From: Phylloscopus collybita
Taxonomy: Eukaryota; Chordata; Aves; Passeriformes; Phylloscopidae
DNA: 64,000 nt
Reading direction: 5' to 3'
NCBI GenBank assembly: GCA_027886175.1
Contig: JAJNNQ010000075.1
Location: 6,427,001-6,491,000, forward strand
The notes under the pieces are model-generated. The model was not told where the DNA came from. It did not search any database and saw only the letters and a program-made list of their open reading frames with translations. The position numbers and the translations under genes are program-made. Shown piece after piece: positions 13,130-24,119 of this stretch. Numbering within the stretch: the first letter of the stretch is position 1; each line of letters opens with the position of its first letter.

Positions 13130-13246
13130 GAGGAGGAAGAGACCTAAAAGGATCATCAAGTCCAGTTCTTAAGTGAATGGCCCACAGGAGGATTAAATGT
13201 ACAAACCTTGGTGTTACAAGCACCATGCTCTGACCAACTGAGCAAA
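13130..13246 (-). mobile_element. tRNA-Ile-derived SINE, TguSINE1-like
   Basis: On the minus strand the element opens with TTGGTCAGAGCATGGTGCTT (about 13238-13219), which corresponds to the D-arm to anticodon region of a tRNA-Ile. It continues with a decayed box B region (about 13210-13180) and ends in a CR1-like tail, the reverse complement of AAAGGATCATCAAGTCCAG (13147-13165). This head-tail combination matches my memory of TguSINE1, a CR1-mobilised SINE of passerine birds. The head carries several substitutions against a tRNA, so it is not a working tRNA gene. Confidence 0.75.
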
Positions 13247-14462
13247 TATCAGGGTCATTCACATGATGAGTACACAAGATGTGAGTTCTAAAACAGACTG
13301 GGTGCAGCCATCAGTCTCAGACAATCTCTGACAATTAAGGATGAGTTCTCCTCATTATAAGCTCAAGGCATATCAAGAAAGCAGGATTTGAAAATACAAT
13401 CAATCTTTCTAAGGACCAAAACAATCAGAAGTGATAAGAATATATAAAGAAATAAAAAGATGCTTCCAGCAGCTGTTGTAAAAGGATATATTCTTCTCCA
13501 AACAAACATACTAAAATCACATATTTTTAATGTGTGTTTAATTTAAAAAGTATTCATTGAGATTTCTGCCCTGTTTTGTTTATCCTTGGACTCATGAGGG
13601 AAAAGTCTGATATAAGAGCACAGTGCATGATATTTTTTTTCTGTTTACAGAGTATTTGCAACTGGGTATCCTTCAGGGGAGTTTTCTAGGGTATAATTTC
13701 CATGAAACTAGGGAGAAATGGAATTATTTCCTGTCTCAAACTAAACTCAATTCATGTGTTACAAAAATCTCAGTTGTTTCTTGGTGTTGCCTCCAGGTGC
13801 TGCAGTACTCTCTCCTACTTGTGAGGGCTCATTTTCACTCTTAAGAACTTCAGATAAGTTATCCCAGAGAAGAATTAGGTTATATAGGTTTTAAACAATG
13901 ATTTAGAGCCTAGTACCTAGAATAAAGAGCAGTAAACCCCTGCAATATCGTTTAGTCTGGGCACCAGTGAGTGTAGTGTTGTGCCTTTTAGATATCGTTA
14001 AGTGCACATTATGTAGTGTCCATCCCCCAAGAGCCTCCTCCACAGTCCAAGTGCCTGAACTGCCCAGGAGCATTTCTTGACACTCACTGTACCACTTGTC
14101 TCACTTAATATCATCCCATTACTCTTAGTTATGGTCACTTGATTCACTTTTTAAAATCCTCACATTTTGGCTGCATAAACCTGCCATACATTTAGAGGCA
14201 GATTCATGTTGTGTTACCCAACACACAGAAAGCACAGCACACACTTTGCAGTGGACAGTGTCCTCACTTCAGGTTGTGAAAAGAAGTAAAGAATAAACCT
14301 TAACAGATAGTGTTTGGCTACAGATGGTGTAATGGACTGAGCCTTGGGTGCAGTTCTTCTGATCCCAAAATACACATCCGAAGAAAGTTGATAAGTTATG
14401 TAAAAGTTCACAAACCAAGGTGAGACAGCACAAGGAGAAAGTTCCAGCTTAACTGAAAGAAA

Positions 14463-14702
14463 CCAGGTTTAGATTAAATATTAGGAATAAATTCTTTACT
14501 GTGAGGGTGCTGAGACACTGGCACCATTTGCCTGGAGAAATTATGGATGCCCCATCTCTGGGAGTGTTCAAGGCCAAGCTGGATGGGGCTTGGAGCAACC
14601 TGACCGAGTGGAAGGTGTCCCTGCCCATGGCAGGGGTGTTGGAACAGGATGATGTTTAAGGGTCCTTCAAACCCAAATCCGTCTATGATTCTGTGATACA
14701 TA
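14463..14702 (+). mobile_element. CR1 3' end fragment
   Basis: The sequence follows the avian CR1 3' end in order: the TGAGGGTGCTGAGACACTGG block (14501-14520), the GTTCAAGGCCAAGCTGGATG block (14567-14586), the GTGTCCCTGCCCATGGCAGG block (14615-14634), and the terminal ATTCTGTGAT repeat (14688-14697). The 5' side is truncated at about 14463. The reading frame at 14474-14701 on the opposite strand is only a shadow of this repeat. Confidence 0.93.
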
Positions 14703-14883
14703 TTTCACTGTAGGTCACCGCAACAAACCATCCCAAAAAATGTCATCTGTCTCAGGGGCTGAATTCTCTCCAGCACCAAGAAAAGCAGAGCAAAAGGGCA
14801 ACAGCACCTCATGTTGTTTTGTGTTCTAATTCCAGCCTGAAAATGTCCACCCAGCTACTTTTCCTGTGAATTCCAAGTATTCC

Positions 14884-14889
14884 CTGGGC
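14884..14889. repeat. Target-site duplication, left copy
   Basis: CTGGGC lies directly before the LTR at 14890 and recurs exactly at 15201-15206 directly after it. A 6-bp duplication is typical of class II (ERVK-like) elements. Confidence 0.85.
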
Positions 14890-15200
14890 TGTCGCCCTGT
14901 TCTTCTAAAGTTTTTCTAAAGTTCTGCTAAAGCCTTCTGATGTTTTACTTTTGTGGTGGAGTTTCTCATGCACTTTTCATGTAAATAATAATTGTTTTGC
15001 GTTCCTTTCTGGAAAAGGAGAGAATTGATGGACTGTTGGGTTGACCAGTTGGACCAGTGTTTGGAGAGGACAATTTTCTTCCTCCAGTCCATGGTCACTG
15101 TTGGAATTCTATAAATGTTGAGGTCTGTAAATAAACTGCCCCCTTTTTGCCTTGGACATCTCAGTGCATGAGCGTTGTTCTTTCGTGTCGTATTGCGACA
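14890..15200 (+). mobile_element. Short solo LTR with intact ends
   Basis: The 311-bp element starts TGTCG and ends CGACA, a perfect 5-bp terminal inverted repeat. It has an AATAAA signal at 15130-15135, about 65 bp before its end, as expected for an R-U5 arrangement. A perfect 6-bp duplication (CTGGGC) flanks it. The body matches my memory of a short songbird LTR, for example the TTCATGTAAATAATAATTGT stretch at about 14976-14995. No internal retroviral sequence remains. The 139-codon frame on the opposite strand (14916-15335) is spurious. Confidence 0.9.
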
Positions 15201-15206
15201 CTGGGC
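15201..15206. repeat. Target-site duplication, right copy
   Basis: CTGGGC, identical to 14884-14889 on the other side of the LTR. Confidence 0.85.
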
Positions 15207-15787
15207 CACAGTATTTAAGGGACAATATGAACAACTGGCCCGGTCTACCTTTGGAGCATCCTTTATAAAGTCACAACTGCTGGTTTGATGAGCACTCAGT
15301 GTTTTCCCATATAGTAAGTGTATATGTATAGACATGAGTTTAAGTGTTCTTTTATCTTAATTTGATATAATAATTAGTAAAGAAGTCAAGCACCTATGTT
15401 TTATATCTTAGAAGCAGACTGAGACCTGTATTCTACTCTTGTTAGCAATATGGAGAAAATAAACTGTTTTTTCTGATACCATTTGAGTCATCTTTTTTTC
15501 CCCTAGCTGAGCTTTTTTTGTGACTGTTATCTATATCTTCAAGAGGAAGCATGTGTTATTGTGGACAGCCAGAACCAAATGTTTCAGTATTGCCGCAGTG
15601 TGCTTGCCATCCCTCTCTGACTTCAGCCTATGTATAGACTACAGCATTTGCTGCCATAATGCAATCCTAAAAGTAACTTTTTGCTTGCTGAAGGTCGAAA
15701 GGACAGAAGGCCATTCTATGGCAATTACTTTTCCCATCATTTAAAAAGAAATATTCAGGTCATATTATGTAAAAATCTGCACACACA

Positions 15788-15806
15788 CCCCCCCCCCCCC
15801 CCCCCA
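15788..15806. repeat. C homopolymer, 19 bases
   Basis: An uninterrupted C run following ACACACA. The length is likely to vary and may be uncertain in assembly. Confidence 0.95.
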
Positions 15807-15968
15807 GTATTTCATTTTTTTAACTTTCTTCTAATTGTACTTTGCCAGGGAGTTGCCAAGACCTTGTTAAGAACTGTGTGTTGTGCTGTTCATCTGACAT
15901 GTAGGCAAAAAGAAGTTCTCATCAGAAAACAACCTGCTTTTCTGTAGGAAAACATTTTCCTTAATGGG

Positions 15969-15997
<29 letters not shown>
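15969..15997. repeat. A homopolymer, 29 bases
   Basis: An uninterrupted A run. No AATAAA or retrocopied body precedes it on the plus strand, so I do not call it a retrocopy tail. Confidence 0.95.
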
Positions 15998-16001
<4 letters not shown>

Positions 16002-16836
16002 TGATACTGGAGTGAGCAAGTATTTTCGAGAACCTACTGTATTTTTTTCTACAGTCAAAAATGTATCATTTTGAAAAGGGAAAGTTACATCTGTCTGCCT
16101 CCTGGCTAGGCAATGTCATATTAATCCTGACTTCAGATGGACACAATGCCAGTGACTCCACCCTTGATAAACCATCTAGTGTCTGCTCAGTCTAGCAAAG
16201 AATCTTCACACTCTCATTCCACTGTGATGTGGCTTTAGCTAATAAATCAGTCAGAGAATCCTTTTCCTCTCTGCCCTCCCTTCACCACATTAATATTGAT
16301 TATTTGGAGGTAAGGAGTCCCAAGGAGTGGAAGCGGATATGCCTCATTGCCTTGAACAATTCTTTTCCCTCTATTGGGACAGTACAAGGTAAATTAATAG
16401 TGTGCTTGCAGACACTAGATAATGTTAATGTACTCGCTATTGATAGAGTAAAATAACATGAGTAACTTCAGCTTTGCTTAAAACAAAACATTAATTTTCC
16501 AAGGCCACTAGGATTTATGCAGCTGGTTGGTGTAACACACACAATCTTTGCTTTTAAATATGCAACATTTGCATTTTTAAACATGAGGCAGGATTTTATT
16601 GCCAGATGAAAGACAAAAGGGGATTTTAATTCATTGCTTATGCTCTCAGGCTCTTGTCGGCCTTTAATCTAAGTCTCTTCTCAATTTTGTGGGTAAGAAG
16701 ATGCCTTTTCTACAAGGAAATAATACAGAGCAGCCTTATCCCCTTGTGATCCGCTGGCTATGTAAAAATGCATAGGGAATCTGTAAGTGCAAAAGCTGTA
16801 CTTTCATATATATATTTCTAAAAAAGTAAAGTCAAT

Positions 16837-17577
16837 GTTCTTATTTCACTGGGCTTGAGTTAATATTACTGTTAGTATCTGGTACAGTAATATCTGTGTT
16901 TTGGATTTAATATTAGCATAACGTTGATGACAAACCCATGTTTTGGTTGTTGCACTTTTTCAAAATCAAGTAGTTCTTTCTCTAAATCAAGGACTTTGCA
17001 GTGTCTCATACTCTGCCAGGGAGCAGGTGCACAAGAATCCCCAAGAGAGCAAGGCCAGGAGAGGTGACCTGAACTGGACAAAGGAATATTCCACACAACA
17101 GAATCTCATGCCCAGTAGATAAACTGGCCATGAGAGGACAATTGCTGCTGGTAGACAGACTGGGCAGTGGTTAGTGAATGGTGAACAATTATTATTGTGA
17201 ATCACTTATTTGTCTTGGGTTTATTTCTCTTTCTTCTTCTTTTTTCTTCTTCTTTTTCTTCTTCTGCTGCTTCTTTTTCTTCTGCTTCTTCTGCTTCTGC
17301 CACTTCTGCTTTTTTTCTGCTTCTTCTTCTGCTTCTTCTTCTGCTTCCTCTTCCTGTTCTTCTCGTCTTCTGCTTCTCATCTTCTACTCCTTCCTCTTCT
17401 TCTTCCTCTTCTCCTCCTTTTCCTTCCTTTATTTCAATTATTAAACTGTTCGTATCTCAACCCATGAGGTTTTTTTTCTTTTTTTTCAAATTTTCCTCCA
17501 AGTCCCACTACAGGTGGAGGGGAGCAAGCAAGCTGCTTAATAGTATTTAGTTGCCACGGGGGTTAAACCTGACAACA
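16837..17577 (+). mobile_element. Degenerate avian LTR with an expanded pyrimidine tract
   Basis: The element matches, in order, a common avian LTR as I remember it. A 5' segment has GTGTTTTGGATTTAATATTA (16897-16916). A promoter segment has CAAAGGAATATTCCACACAA (17079-17098), followed by a decayed TATA box in AGTAGATAAACTGG (about 17113). A 3' segment has ATTATTAAACTGTTCGTATC (17437-17456), ending in GGGGTTAAACCTGACAACA. The ends are TGTT and AACA. The A/T-rich array usual near the poly(A) site is replaced by a long CTT/CTG-type tract (17222-17430). No convincing target-site duplication survives, and the copy is old. Confidence 0.8.
17222..17430. repeat. Long polypyrimidine microsatellite (CTT and CTTCTG units)
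   Basis: The plus strand is almost purely C/T for about 200 bp, with CTT triplets interspersed with CTTCTG and a few breaks. The minus strand is correspondingly A/G with GAA/GAG triplets. Several long frames (Ser/Leu/Phe-rich on plus, Glu/Lys-rich on minus) arise only from this composition. It sits inside the LTR at 16837-17577. Confidence 0.95.
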
Positions 17578-18006
17578 TGCAAAAAAAAAAAGAGGCAATG
17601 AGGAAAGCTTCACTTTCACATCCAGCCATTTGTGTGCTCTGCGAAATTTTGACAGACATGTTGGACAAATCAGTGGGTATTTTACAACAGGCTGGACCTC
17701 CGCTAGCTGGAAACAGTCAGTGTTTGAGCCACCAGGCTTCCTTGATTCTGAGACAGATTTGAAGTTTTTGCAGTCCATAGCATGGATTCCTCCCACAGTC
17801 ATCCTGCCTTTGGTTCATGAGGAGCATCACCCATACTGTGATGGGAAACTCAGAGGAGAGTGCTAGTGTGGAATATAGGTGAATCTAATGTCAGATTGGA
17901 GATGGCTGAACATCTGCAATTCAGCCTAGCAGGGGTCACAGCACAGCAGCCTAAGGGGGGGTAGGGAAAGCATTGCCATGCAGGGTTGAAGTGTCACCAG
18001 GTTGCC

Positions 18007-18045
18007 ATTTCCTTTCTGGTCCCAGCAATTTCCTTTCTGGTCCCA
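18007..18045. repeat. Exact 18-bp duplication
   Basis: ATTTCCTTTCTGGTCCCA occurs at 18007-18024 and again at 18028-18045, separated by three bases (GCA). This is most simply a short local duplication. Confidence 0.95.
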
Positions 18046-21000
18046 CAATGTTGTGTGACTCACCTGAACTTAGTTTAGCTATCTGTAACTCCAGCATAAA
18101 CTACGGGTAGAAATTGAATTCCAGCAATTTCGGCTCTGCTTTTCTCCTTGCACTCTGATCCTAATTTCTACAAATGTATTTCTAGTTCATAAATACTCAT
18201 GGAATAGCTCATGTAAACAAATTTTGTCTGCACATTATTCATGCTCTGTTTGCTTGGATTGTGCAAGTTCCTGTATATGTTACTTATGGTGGGTGAATGG
18301 TCATAGAAGTCACATACTCTTACTTCTGGTACCTGACTGGGTGACTGTGTTTTTTAGACAGGAATATAAAAAATAACAAACTGTGGATAATGAACAGCTA
18401 GTAATAAAAAACAAACTATACAGAGCGAATATTTGGAGGAATAATTATGTGTGCTGGAAATCACAAAACTTTCAGGATTTGCCAGCATTCTCTCTTCCAA
18501 ACAAACTGGTATTCAGTTGAAAGCTCATGAATGATAGATAATCTCATCTCCCAAATAATGACAGTTCAAACCTCAATTAAACAAGCTTCACAAAACCCCT
18601 GGGAGATAGACAGCTATAACTAAATATTTAGTTATATTACTAAAACTGATACGTGAATATTTTCACAAAGAAGTTTGGCATTTGAGGAGCATTTTAATAC
18701 CATTGAAAGAAAAACACTATTGCAAATGAGTGAAAAATACCATTATTATATTTGTCAGATCCCAGCATGCAAGAAAATTAGATGAAGGATACTCAAGGTA
18801 CCAGCTCTGGTGGACTAATTAAGGAAAACAGCATCATTTACTTGTGGCAGGTCAGCCCAGAGCCTCTTCTAGTCTCAATGAATTCTAGAGTTACTTGACA
18901 GTCTGCCAACCCATACAGCAAATGCCAAAAATTCCTCACCCTGTGTGAATTAAATCATGACTAAATATAGACTCAAAGCACAGGTAACTTGCACGTATCC
19001 AGCTTGTCAGGAGAGAACAAGGTCTGGTTCTGGTTTCAGTAGTTACACATTTATAGGTAGACCTTACATATTCATTATTTTCTGTCTATTCTAAGATAAC
19101 ACCAGTCTTCAGGGTCATGGGAATGGTGAAGACATCTTGATAGCTCTCTGATGGGAGGGTTCATCCCTGTATGGTGCTGGAAGCTCAAGCCCTAATCACA
19201 GTCACATTTTTCTGTGGAAAATGTGGAAGGAGGAACCCCACAGCACCAGTGGGGGCTGCAGAAGATGATGTTTATCTGAGATGGCTTGTGTTCAAAGCAT
19301 AAAGTTTATACGAGCTTAGCTTTTAGGAGCTCACTTTTTTGTCATATTTCACTACTGTAGAGTTTGAAGTGATGGAGGATGGATGACATAGTAAATTAAA
19401 ACTTCCTGCAATCCTTCCAGTAGTCCTTATGTTGGAGCACCTTGGATACCAACCTGCTATACTCTTATCATATACTTTTTCATGGAAAGTAGTGGGAAAC
19501 CTCATTACCCAACAGTTCCTCAGAGGAAAAAAGTCCTACAAGGCACTAAAATGCTCCAAGATGGCTTTGGACTTTGGGTGCACAAATGCAGGTATGAACT
19601 GCACTTTTGCTTGGGTGCTTGGTGAGGAGAAAGAGAACACAAACACTTGGCAGGCAGAAGGTAGTGAAAAATATTGACAGTGAAGCTGTTCATACCAGTG
19701 TTATTCTGAACTATACCAGTGTTTATACTGATAGGAACAGGAGCTGGATTAGGCATGCTTTCTCTACAGCTTTCCATCTTTTTCATCCTACTAATCAAAG
19801 ATCTGTTCTCTGTGCTGTCACATTAACAACCTTCCTTGTAAAAACAAAGGAACAGTCTCTGCAGCCTAATATTTGCCAAAAACCACAAGGATATAACCTT
19901 TGGATTAGCTAAATGACTTGTTAAATTAGATCAAGAAAATCCTGCTGGCCTCCCAGAGCCAACAGCAGTTCACTTTCGGATGCACTGCCAACCCTCATGA
20001 GCTGGCTCTCCCTTTTCCCTCTTTCCCCAGTAGGTAAGCACACTTAACAGCCTTCAAAGCAGCCAGACTTCTCCTTTCTTTCCTTTTGTATGTGATGCTC
20101 CCCACTCTCTAAGTAGGAAAAAAGCTGGGGTAAGTTTCTATTAAGCCAACACAGCCCTTCTTTAAATCTCAAGGCATTCGTTCTCCTACCCTCTTGAACC
20201 TTTCATACTCTGAAAAGCTTGTGTTTTTCACTTTTCTTTTACAGCTGGAGTTCCTGAAAACTTATTCTTTTCTTTCTGCCTCATGCCTGGAGACATTTTT
20301 CTTCTCAGAATGTTTAAATTCCCTTGTACTGCAGGGTAAAGGAGCCAGTGCATGTTTGCAACTTAATCAGGATATTGTCAGGTTTCTTCCCCAGTCCCAC
20401 ATGTACTAGGGAAAAAAGGCTTAGAAATGACAGAAATATCTGTGACATAGTACATGACAAGAAAGCACCTTGTGCTTCCAGGGCCACACTGGGAGTTAGA
20501 ACCTACAGAGGCCTAGTCCTTCTTTTGGCATTGATTTCTGGTCTGACCTTTGGCCAGTGAAATCACTGATTTTCAAAGGTGCTCAATGACTGCCAGTAGG
20601 TAAAATCCTTTCTTTTGTGACTGAGGTCAGTAAGAGCTTGGCAGCTGGAAGCCAGAATTTCATCTACTCACTTCAGTTGCAGCTGTGGGTGTTTCAAAAA
20701 TCTTATAGCTGGGCAAGGCAGACTAGACTAGAGGAAAGGTGAAGTCAAAAAGAAGTTGCAAGCAGTTTTAGCTGTGCTTAGTTACTCCAAGACATGATTT
20801 TGTCCCAAATGTTGTCCGACAGATTAGTGACTGATCTGATTAAAAAATGAATTATTTGTCAGTAAAAGCTGTTCTGTGGAGGGAATGATTGATTATAAAT
20901 GAAATACAGAATCTTAGCACCTTACATAAGTTTTGTTAACAGAGGAGATTAAGAATTATCAGATGATGTCTCACCACAAAATAAGGCCATGTAAACTGTG

Positions 21001-21922
21001 CTCCTGTGTCTTTGGTGGGATGTCTCACACAGTTTTCCAGTGTGGATACAGTATCATCTGTTAGGGAATGGATTTTGAAGTTTTAAATTGAAAACAACGT
21101 AAAGTACTTGGAGTAGTCCATGGAAGGTGTAATTGAAATCTAATTTAAAATAACATTTCAGTTGAAAGCTCAATTTCACATTTTTCTGCAGTCAAATACT
21201 GTTTGTCTACATCTTCTTCCTGTTACATATATGGAGCTGTGAAATTGCCCTTAAGAAAAAACAATACAAACCACAGCATGCTCAAGTCCTGTAACTTCAC
21301 ATCTTGTAATTAGTGCCAGAAAAATGCTTAATCCAGACAAACACATGAATATGTATATCTATAATTTTCTTTGACATTAAAATGACTGCATGTACTGAGA
21401 GCAAATAATAAAAGAAATTGCATTTCTGGATGAAGGCTGAATGGAACTGAGCTGCATACAAGGAGAGGGGACTTGATTGACTTACATACATTAAGTCCAC
21501 TGACCCAACAGTGCTAATGAATGGTTATTACAAAAGGACTGCCCAAAAGAGCAGCTGGGCTTTTTGCAATAAATTCGCTAAAGGGTGTACTTCTTGTTAC
21601 ATGCCAAAGGTTAGGAGCATTGGAGAACATGAAGCAAATCTCCACTGGCACAAATTGTCATAGGTCCAGTGACTTCAGTGTTGCTAAAATGGTTATGCTA
21701 GTGAAGAACCAGACCCTACCTGCTTGCCTAATGTTTCATTTTGGAGAAGTCAGGCAGAGCCTTCACAAACTTCAGAAATGAGAACATTTCCTGCATCCAC
21801 ATTTAAAAGCATCCTCTTTGGCTCTCCCCAGTTTTAAACAGAACTAGTTTTGAAGAGTTCAATCACTATGAACATATTTCACTCACATTGTTTGTCAAAA
21901 AATAACCTTTCTTTCACGACCA

Positions 21923-21947
21923 CCCCCCCCCCCCCCCCCCCCCCCCC
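21923..21947. repeat. C homopolymer, 25 bases
   Basis: An uninterrupted C run. Homopolymers of this length often carry assembly or length errors. Confidence 0.95.
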
Positions 21948-22499
21948 GCCTCAAATATTCTAGCCCTTAGCCCTGTTGATGTTTTGATTTGTTTGGGCTT
22001 TATTTCATCATGCTCTCTCAAACAGAAATAAAAGCAACCTGTTCTCAACATGGACTTTTGTTTCATTTCTGCAATGTGAAAAGCTTTTTGTTTTTCACAA
22101 ACATTTAGTTTTTCTCATCATCACAAAATTATGCAGGGCATTTTCCTATGCTTCCCTAGTCAGATAGATCATAAACATAATTCCAAAAGGGATTGAATGT
22201 TTTGATAGTTAACTAGGCCTAGGCTAATTTAATCATTAGCAATTGATGATTTAAACTGGCAATTTCTAGTGAGGATGTTAATTCATATCAGATATCAGGA
22301 GATAAACCAACTATGTGATGTGATTCTGGCTGAGGTGAAGTTGTCTTCCTTGGTGCCTGGAGGCCTGGAAGTCCCAGATATAAAGCAGCAGAGAAGAGGA
22401 ATGACGGATCTGACCCTGAATAACATTTCAGATCAATTACTTGCAAGATTTGTCGTTTTTAAAAAACTAAACTTCTGACCAACTCTAATTGCAGTTCTA

Positions 22500-22527
22500 T
22501 AAACTGTTTTCTTCTGAAAACAGTTTA
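22500..22527. repeat. Hairpin with a 12-bp perfect stem
   Basis: TAAACTGTTTTC (22500-22511) and its exact reverse complement GAAAACAGTTTA (22516-22527) flank a TTCT loop. The stem is shorter than a typical pre-miRNA and no target-site duplication marks it as a transposon. Confidence 0.85.
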
Positions 22528-23599
22528 GCAATTCTGACTCTTTTTTCAAAGCTTAAATTTCCTGTTTTGGTGCCTATTTTTTATCTTCCTCTTTTAGCTG
22601 TTCTTCACAGTTTCATTGCCAGAAGAATCACATCTTTTCCTTGCTGTTTCTCTAAGTCAGTGCTTCTCCTGATATGTCTTATAATTATTGCTTGACCCTT
22701 ACAATATGGGAAATTTAGCAAGGAGTCACCTGGGAGAGTCTCTCCAGGGGAAACACAACTCCTGTGTCATGGGAAGGTGGGACAACAATCTAAATGAAAT
22801 TGCATTGAGTGGAAGATGAGTGTGTGCACACAGCACTTGAAGATGCTGGAGGTAGAGGCATTCTCCATTATCCCGTCCTTCCTCATCACCTCCCAGACAA
22901 ACACATCCCCTCTCAAATTCACAGATTAGCAAAGTTGGGAGTACCAGGAAAATCACCTTGCTTGTGGAGCTTTTTGTAGATTTTTTAGGTTCATCTTAGA
23001 TTTTTCTCAGGCTTTTCCTTTCTTTTAACAAGTAGATATTTGGGAAGGGTTTACCCTCAATGCACACAGATTAGATTTCACATTTTCCTTGATATAATTC
23101 AATTGTTTCTCTTCCCGTGTTTCTATTCCATCAAGTTCCTTGTATTATTTGCCTGTCCACTCTGGCATCCATGATTACTACCCTTTTAATTCTCCTACCA
23201 CTGGAGAATTTATTGCAGTGCCTTTATTTCCAGTTTCTGACCATTTAGAGTGGGGACCATTTCCACTTGCTCCACAACTGTAAAGGAGTTTATCTAAACT
23301 CAAACCCTTGGTCTTTGTCCTTCTTTACAAATCTTAGCAATAATTCCAAGGCACATGTGTCCAGCAACTGCAGACAAGGCCTATGCTTGAGTCATTCAGA
23401 AAGCATTGCACAGTTTTTGGGAAATAATGGCATTCACAGCTGACTCTTCAGTCCCACTGAGAGGAAACGGTTGGGAATGGATATGCATAGGAAGAGAGGC
23501 TGGCAGGAGGCATTTGTGGGGGTTTTCATACTGGAAGGAGGTATAGGGCATGAAAGCAAAGAGGAACTCAGTATCTAAAAGAAATATGGAAGTAGAGCT

Positions 23600-24119
23600 T
23601 CTTCATGTGCCTTGAGGACTGTCCTGGAGAGGAGCAGTTACACTCCAATGTGAAAGGAGGAGGCTGGAGGTAGCAAACACTTGGAGCCACAGAATAATGA
23701 GACAGATGGGGGACTTCAGCTGGGAACAGCTGTCCCTAAAGGACTGTAACCAAGAAAGCAGTCCAGCCCATATTGGGGCTGTGAGGGACCAACCACAGCC
23801 CTCATCCCTGTACCCTCATGGGAGAGGAACTGGGAGTGAAGGGGGAAACCTGGGTTTGGAAAAGGGATGGGATGGAGGTGTTTAGTTTTTGTCTTTGTTT
23901 CAGATTACCTGAATATATTATAACTGATAATAGATTGAGCCACCTTTCCCCATGTCAAATATGTTTTGCCCGTGGTGGCAATTGGGAAGTGGTTTCACTG
24001 TCTTTGTCTTAAACGAAGAGATTTTCCATCCTATTATTTCCACCTGATCACTTGAGGAGGGGGAATGAGAAAGCATCTTGGATGGGAGCTTGACCCTTGG
24101 CCAGCACTTACCCACCAGT
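23600..24119 (+). mobile_element. Strongly degenerate avian LTR, 3' half best preserved
   Basis: The match to a remembered avian LTR lies in its 3' half: GAGAGGAACTGGGAGTGAAG (23821-23840), TATGTTTTGCCCGTGGTGGC (23959-23978), and an end segment reading TGACCCTTGGCCAGCACTTACCC (24091-24113; family end of the type GGTCAACCCACCACA). The 5' boundary is unclear and could lie anywhere between 23480 and 23620. No target-site duplication was found. The copy is old. Confidence 0.6.

Larger units (their letters stand above)
15207..16836. other. No supported gene; possible conserved non-coding stretch
   Basis: The interval contains a C19 run (15788-15806) and an A29 run (15969-15997). From about 16460 to 16800 the sequence is even-textured, free of recognisable repeats and rich in TTTAAT, ATTTGCAT-like and TAAATATGC-like words. 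That is the look of conserved non-coding DNA, but conservation cannot be judged from one genome. Confidence 0.35.
17578..23599. other. AT-rich DNA without a supported gene
   Basis: The interval holds an exact 18-bp tandem-like duplication (18007-18024 and 18028-18045), a C25 run (21923-21947) and a strong hairpin (22500-22527). Reading frames are short and unremarkable. No transposon family was recognised. Confidence 0.5.

Noticed and set aside
13180..13246. Possible tRNA-Ile gene on the minus strand
   Set aside because: The similarity stops where a CR1-like tail begins and the tRNA part carries several substitutions. It is the head of a SINE.
14916..15335. 139-codon frame on the minus strand
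   Set aside because: It crosses an LTR in antisense and runs out of it into flanking DNA.
17192..17550. Ser/Leu/Phe-rich and Glu/Lys-rich frames
   Set aside because: They come from the CTT/GAA microsatellite and would be open in any frame.
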